Below are positions 58,595 through 64,000 of a stretch of 64,000 bases of DNA, piece by piece. Both the position numbers and the translations under genes were made by a program. Below the pieces are notes generated by a model. That model was not told the origin of the DNA. It did not search any database and saw only the letters and a list, made by a program, of their open reading frames with translations. The stretch is from Dermanyssus gallinae (taxonomy: Eukaryota; Arthropoda; Arachnida; Mesostigmata; Dermanyssidae), in the NCBI GenBank assembly GCA_003439945.1, contig QVRM01007026.1:28446-92445 (forward strand), in the 5' to 3' direction. Position 1 is the first letter of the stretch. Every line of letters begins with the position of its first letter.

Positions 58595-60690
58595 ATTTAT
58601 TTATGTGTGACAAAGTATACAATTGTGGTGTAAGAACATGTGCACAACCCGCTCGGGGCAAAACTCAAGGTGTTAGGTCCAGGCTTGGGCTGGTCCACCT
58701 AGCCAGGGTACCTCTCACCGAAGCGGCATTCCCCCTCTGAACGTCTAATGAGAGACGTTGTAGTAGATATTCGCCTGCCCTCTTGTCTCCTGTAGCGAGT
58801 GCCAGTTTTCTCCCGACGTCGTTGAGCAGTTTCTTCGTGAGCACTCCAGGCCCGCCCAATGTCTCGAATGCGAGAGGTGAGAACAGGTGTGGGTAGCCGA
58901 CACTGGAGTACTTTCTGCACTTGGCTGCCTCCGCCAGGGCTACCGCGTGTCCAGGGCGGGCTGCGCCCGTACCGACCATTGAGGGGGCTAAAGAGTCGGT
59001 TACGGTCGCGTCCCATACCAGCATTTGGCCCCGCTCGAACGGAGTCAAGGTCATACCATCTGGTCTCCTGGCATCATCTCTGACTAAGCCAGACGGCTCC
59101 AAAATGCATGGGTAGCCTGCCGATCGCAGCCCCCTGCTGAATGTCTCATTCAGGGCTGAGTGGCGCGCGATTCTACCTGAACTTTGGGGACAGGAAAGTC
59201 CGTGGTGGCCTAGGGAATCGACCTCGTCACCGCATCTGCACCGGTGTGGGGAGACTAGCTCTGCTCCCAGCCTCAACCCGACTAGTATGCGAGTGGACTC
59301 GTTGTCCAGGAGGGTGCCTAGCTGAGGGCTTGGGAGGGCCTGCAGCCATGCACCTGCACTCGGTGAAGAAACTGCCAGTAGCCTCGCTTTGTTGGCGGCC
59401 GTAGTTGTTCGGTCCCATAAGCCATTCCAACGACCGTTGTTTGCCAGCTCTGACCACGCGCGCTGAAATGAGGGGGTCTCCGGTAGAGACCCACAAAATG
59501 CAATGGCATCTTCCTGAGTTCGTTCAAGCGTAGCTCGAAAGTTTGAAACTGCTTCGGGGTCCAGATTAGCTTCAACGCCACTCGTCGCCGAATGCAAGGA
59601 TGCGATGTGTGCTGCGATTGCAAGAGAAACTGCTTCAGGCAGGCCCAGTCCACCTCTGGCTACCGGTAAGGCGGCTTGAACTAAGGGGTCGTTTCGCAAC
59701 CGCAGGTTAAGTATAGATTCCAACGCCAGGCCTAGCTTCAAGTTTATTTCCTCCAACTGGGGCGAGAAGGCTGAACACTTGATTCCCCTGAACAGGTAGT
59801 TTAGCCTTGACGCAGAGAAACATGCGCGCAGAAGGTACAACCCCCGGTGAGCGCCCAGCTGGGGAAGGCGATTGAAGCCGATCTCGAGCTTTTCTCTTTC
59901 TTGTTCGATTTTCGGTCCAAGGTGGCAAGAAAACAGGGGTACCCCGAGGAGGTCCAAGTCGTCGCCTGTTACGCGGCACCCCGGAAGAAGATCCCGTAAA
60001 GCGGAGATATCGGCTGTACCTGAGCCGATAATGTGAACCTCACACTTGGTTGGGTTCAGCTCCAGACCACTGCATGTAGCGAAACTTAAGATCTTCTTTA
60101 TGTCCTCACAGACCGTACCAATGTTGCCTGCGATGACCCCGTCATCTAAATACCAAAGGTTGAGTGGACTCTCGAGTGAGTTCACCAAGTCCTTAACGGC
60201 AAGACAGAACAGAGGGGGGGCGAGGGGGTCTCCTTGCTGAACCCCTACAGCCGAGGTGAGCAGTGCCGAGGGTAAAACCAAGTGCGACGAATCACCGTAG
60301 GCCAATTTCACTTGGTGATAGATGCCAGGGGCCTCATCTCCGACCACTCTCAACAGGTGATTCCTTTTCACAGTGTTAAAAGCGTTCTTAAAATCAAGCT
60401 TAACTAGCACGGACGAATCGATTCGAGAATCTATAAAAGCCCTGGTGGCGTGGATCATTATTTCAGCACCCCCCTTGGTGTAAAAACCCAACTGGTGGGG
60501 CCCAATTGCTAGGTTGATAAGAATCCCTCACTGCTAATTTTGCCGCGACCCTACGTAGTACTGAAGAGCAAGCGATAGGTCTGAACGAGCCGTCTTTCTT
60601 CTTCAGCGCAAACAGTCTCGCTCCGAAGATGAGGGGACACCACCTTCGATGCGGGGCTCCCCATCGCAGTAGGTCAATTACCTTCGCTAG
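58595..60690 (-). mobile_element. RLE-type non-LTR retrotransposon with reverse transcriptase
   Basis: The most complete RLE element here, 5' truncated inside the start of the RT domain. The 5' edge (60,690) is next to TATATATATCTTATTATATA. The 3' UTR ends TTACACCACAATTGTATA, then TGTCACACATAAATAAATG and (TA)n. It shares the ACC(T)CACAATTGTA 3' motif with the TAA family but differs in coding sequence and flank. Confidence 0.85.
58665..60491 (-). pseudogene. Reverse transcriptase plus restriction-like endonuclease
   Basis: Target-primed reverse transcription enzyme. Seen in order: RT motif A (VLVKLDFKNAFNTV), B (VGVQQGDPLAPPLF), C (WYLDDG) and D-like (NPTKCEVHI); the thumb region with ARGGLGLPEA; LPSPQLGTLLDN; the zinc knuckle CRCG...GHHGLSC; RHSALN; the endonuclease signature RPDGMTLTPFERGQ-MLVWDATV; and the terminal LSLDVQRGNAAS. 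Upstream (about 60,690-60,520) RWCPLIFGARLFALKKKDG and FRPIACSSVLRRV, the RT start, lie in another frame, so a one-base frameshift near 60,518 separates them. All catalytic residues I can identify are intact in the 608-codon frame, but the missing N-terminus makes it non-functional as it stands. Confidence 0.88.
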
Positions 60691-61300
60691 GGCCTATATA
60701 TATCTTATTATATATATGTAATAAGACTGGCTAAATCTTACACACACACACACACAAATGGTGGTATTTGCGGTAAAACGAAAAACGCCCGCCTAAAACG
60801 TGCGCATTAACCAAAGTTAACTGATCTACAAGATCTACGCAGGATTGGTTGGTCAAGAGCTCTAACCAGAAACCGGTCGGCCAATAAGACATCCCTGACA
60901 TGCATTTGCAGCTGGCTTGAAAGCATGATAAACGATGATCTAAGGCTTCATGCCGCTCAAAGCCAGTCCACACGGTTAGTTCAATTCGATTATAGTTAGG
61001 AATTATATTAGTTTTAGTATTATTAGTTTAGGAATTATATTAACAGTCGTCCATTGACGACTGTCGTGGTAGCTGTAGCCAGGTGTAACCGTTGACACGC
61101 AACGAGATAGTAGCCGATGACTCTGGCACTACAGTCTCGGCGCGACACAATATCCTCACACATCGATATTTGTTTTTCCAATATTATATATTATATATAG
61201 ATATATAGATTATATATGTAGAGAGATAGTATATATATATAGATATATAGAGAGTATATGAGATAGAGATAGACAGATATCGAATATATCTATTCTTTAG

Positions 61301-61331
<31 letters not shown>

Positions 61332-61446
61332 TAGCTATAGACACTATATATATATATGATAGATATATTATATATATATACATAGATATAGATCTACTCT
61401 CCTATTCTATCTTCATATCATATATCTACATATCATATATAATCTC

Positions 61447-61492
<46 letters not shown>

Positions 61493-63783
61493 TGTACTCT
61501 AGGAGACCCACAGCATACACGCAGCATATAGCCGACACCGTTGTTAGTAAGTACAAAGCACCTACCGTCGATGGGTGTGCCCGAATTCGACATGTCTCTT
61601 GCGGCGAGAAGAACACACGTTTCGCTCCGAACTCGTCATGGGCCGCTCGTGGGCTTATTGCACCTGTGGCGGGCCGTTGTGTCAGCGTCACGCGGAGATC
61701 CGCGCCAGTTCTTTGAGACGAACGGAGGAACAAGCCAATGGGAACGGTGCAAGCAACAATGACGACGACGACGACAGCAACAACAACAACAACAACATTG
61801 TCCTCCGTCATATCATGTTTATTAAAATGATTGAATGTCTCACAGTGGTGTTGAATGATTGCCGCGCTCTTACAGTACGAATAACGTAATGATCTTCCCA
61901 TTACATTCAGTCGTAGCAGCGAAAGTTGTGTGGTCGAGGCAGCGGGAGATGAAGGCTCTCGTGATCTCTCGCTGCTCTTGTTTGTTAGCAAGTTATTAAT
62001 CGGTAAGAAAATAACTAAGACAGCAACAACAACAACAACAACAACAGCAGCAGCAGCAACAGTAACAATACGATTACACGAGCAACCCACTAACTTCACG
62101 AACGTCACAGACGAACTTCAAACAGCAACGTAGCAAACACCCTCTTCATGAACTGAGCACTTTCAGCTGTCACTCACTGGCACCGTATCAAGCTGTCACA
62201 TCGTTTCGTTGGTATTGTTTGCTTGAGCGGGAACTCTCGTCCCTCGTTCTTCTGAAGATCAGCTGAACGACGCACAAATGATTCCCATTCTCACGTGCTG
62301 CTCTCACAACAACAACAACAGCATCAACACCAACAACATAAACACCAACCCCAACAACAACAACAACAACACCAACAACAACAATTCTAACAACACAGCA
62401 GCAGCACCATCACCACCAACAGCTGTAGTGATTAACCCCGGCACGAGCACTTAAGTTACGTTACTGACTCGGATTCGGTCAATACGTGCAGCACATGCGT
62501 GACGAACATATATGAGACCAAACATATATCTATCTATATATATACATACATTTATATATGTATATAACGTATATGTTTATAATGTTGCCGATAGCAGTTA
62601 GCCATGGAACATTTCGTTCGAACGACGACAACGACAAATGGAACGCCGGAGCCTGGCCCTTCCTGGTCGCTCCACGTTCGACTCATCGTAGCCACTGACT
62701 GAGTTGAACTACCCACTAGCAAGCAGCAGCAATCATACAGCCAGCCAGCCCCTCACCCGGACTACTCACTACGCCGGGAGTCGCCATGTTGTGGAGAGAG
62801 GCCTCTCCCCATCCTCACCACGCGGGGCGGAGTCAACCACCGTTGCGCTGCTTTGACCGCGCGACGCGACAGCCCCTATTCTTGTCCAAAAGAAAAACGC
62901 GATGACAGTTCGACCCAAAATGAAATGACACCAGCAAAACAAGGTGCAGGAAAACTTCTCGAGTGCAGCAGCCGCGGGCGCCTCTCACGAAGGCGTTCGC
63001 TGTCATCGACAAGCGAACTCAAAACGGAACGAAACCAAACGAATCGAAAACAACTTTTGTGCAGCCCAAATAGGGAAAATCGGCGTACTGGCGTTCGGCA
63101 TGTGTGCGGGTGGCACAAGAACTGCATGGCACATAGGAGATGAACGATACGATGTCCGCAACCGTCCGATAGCTGGGAGGCTGACAATTATTGAGGTTCG
63201 CCTTTGCTCCCTGGCTCTTCGCATCGTCGACAACGTTGCAGCAGTGTGTCGAAACGAAGAGCGAGAATAGGCACGCATCGGAAGTATTCCCGAGTTTATA
63301 GCGAACTATCCGGTGAACTTCGAATTTGTTTTTCTGATTTCTAAATTCGACCTTTTTATTGCATGAGTAACTCTGAAAAGTGAACAAATGCCAGCAAACA
63401 GAGGCGTTGTACTACGAACCACCCTCGCTTACCCGTTGCAGTGCATGGTACACGGGTCTTTCGCGAGTGAGTTTGCACTTCCCTGCTTTGCGGCCTCACA
63501 TTCACAAGTTTTGAGTAGCTAGCCTTATGAAACAAAACATAATGCTCACATTGACAGTCGTCTAATATTTTATAAATACTGATTTTGTACGATTTGTATT
63601 GGGTACGCTAATAAGCATCACCATCACATTTATTTCAGTCATATTGATTATGCATATAACATTGATACACATATTGTTGACATCTGTCAAGGGCACCGTA
63701 ATACTGAGGATGTGAGAGCATCTGGTGTAGTGGTTATACAACTTACAAATAATAGCCTCGGATATCACGTTTTTGGAAAGGCT

Positions 63784-63826
<43 letters not shown>

Positions 63827-64000
63827 TATATATATATATATATATGCATATATATATATACGTTACCAGGACGCATAAGATCTCTCTCCTCTGTGAGTGT
63901 TTTTGTGCGGGAATTCAAAAGGTATCTTGCTTCCGGCTCTGGTATCAAAGGCCGATGAGGGTATGGGCAGGCGTTGCGAAGTGAAGAGCTGTGAAGATAT
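60691..64000. other. Repeat-rich right flank, no supported gene
   Basis: TA-rich repeats dominate 61,190-61,490. (CAA/CAG)n and (GAC)n occur at about 61,760-61,795, 62,020-62,065 and 62,305-62,410. A GC-rich, microsatellite-free patch at about 62,780-63,280 could be a promoter or exon, but both strands are open only briefly and no domain was recognised. (TA)n with ATGCA interruptions at about 63,787-63,860. Confidence 0.4.

Noticed and set aside
58699..59653. Secondary frames overlapping the 58.6-kb retrotransposon
   Set aside because: They are antisense or shifted shadows of the reverse transcriptase-endonuclease frame.
62853..63387. Overlapping open frames on both strands at 62.9-63.4 kb as a gene
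   Set aside because: Several frames are equally open, with no domain, consistent start or splice pattern; GC richness explains the openness.

Overview
The window looks like a piece of an animal nuclear genome: spliced genes with GT-AG introns, long introns, very frequent (TA)n, (TAA)n and (CT)n microsatellites, tRNA-derived SINE-like repeats, mariner transposons and many non-LTR retrotransposon fragments. The RNA polymerase II subunit gene is strongly animal-like. An arthropod, perhaps a mite or tick, is plausible from the transposon mix and repeat texture, but that is inference and the sequence alone does not prove it.

Layout. 0.4-4.25 kb: a minus-strand C2H2 zinc-finger gene with an AT-hook-like motif, read in several frames that can be joined by very short introns. 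5-14 kb: mostly non-coding, microsatellite-rich, with two copies of a SINE-like repeat and one MITE. 15.0-18.6 kb: a complete five-exon plus-strand gene for RNA polymerase II subunit RPB3 (277 aa), with a large inverted-repeat element in intron 2 and a perfect stem-loop in intron 4. About 21.7-34.3 kb: a minus-strand gene for a large protein with eleven C2H2 fingers. Thirteen exons were joined by hand and every splice phase agrees; several introns cut through a finger, and the two halves restore Cys2His2 spacing. Its introns carry a mariner and three nested retrotransposon fragments.

37-61 kb: a transposon graveyard. The dominant family is a single-ORF non-LTR retrotransposon encoding a C-terminal restriction-like endonuclease (RLE: zinc knuckle followed by RPDG...WD), R4/Dong-like in architecture. 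At least twelve 5'-truncated copies lie here and in the zinc-finger introns. Most share a 3' end close to ACCTCACAATTGTA followed by (TAA)n, and new copies begin directly inside (TAA)n of older copies, in both orientations. The picture is of an element that homes to (TAA)n and lays down fresh (TAA)n with each insertion. A second RLE lineage with an almost complete reverse transcriptase (58.6-60.7 kb) and an R2-like RLE fragment (41.4-41.9 kb) abut (TA)n instead. A segmental duplication copied two exons of the zinc-finger gene (28.1-29.75 kb) to 49.25-50.89 kb, where one is fused directly to a retrotransposon copy.

61-64 kb: repeats and triplet-rich sequence with no supported gene. No tRNA, rRNA, CRISPR array or bacterial-type operon was found.
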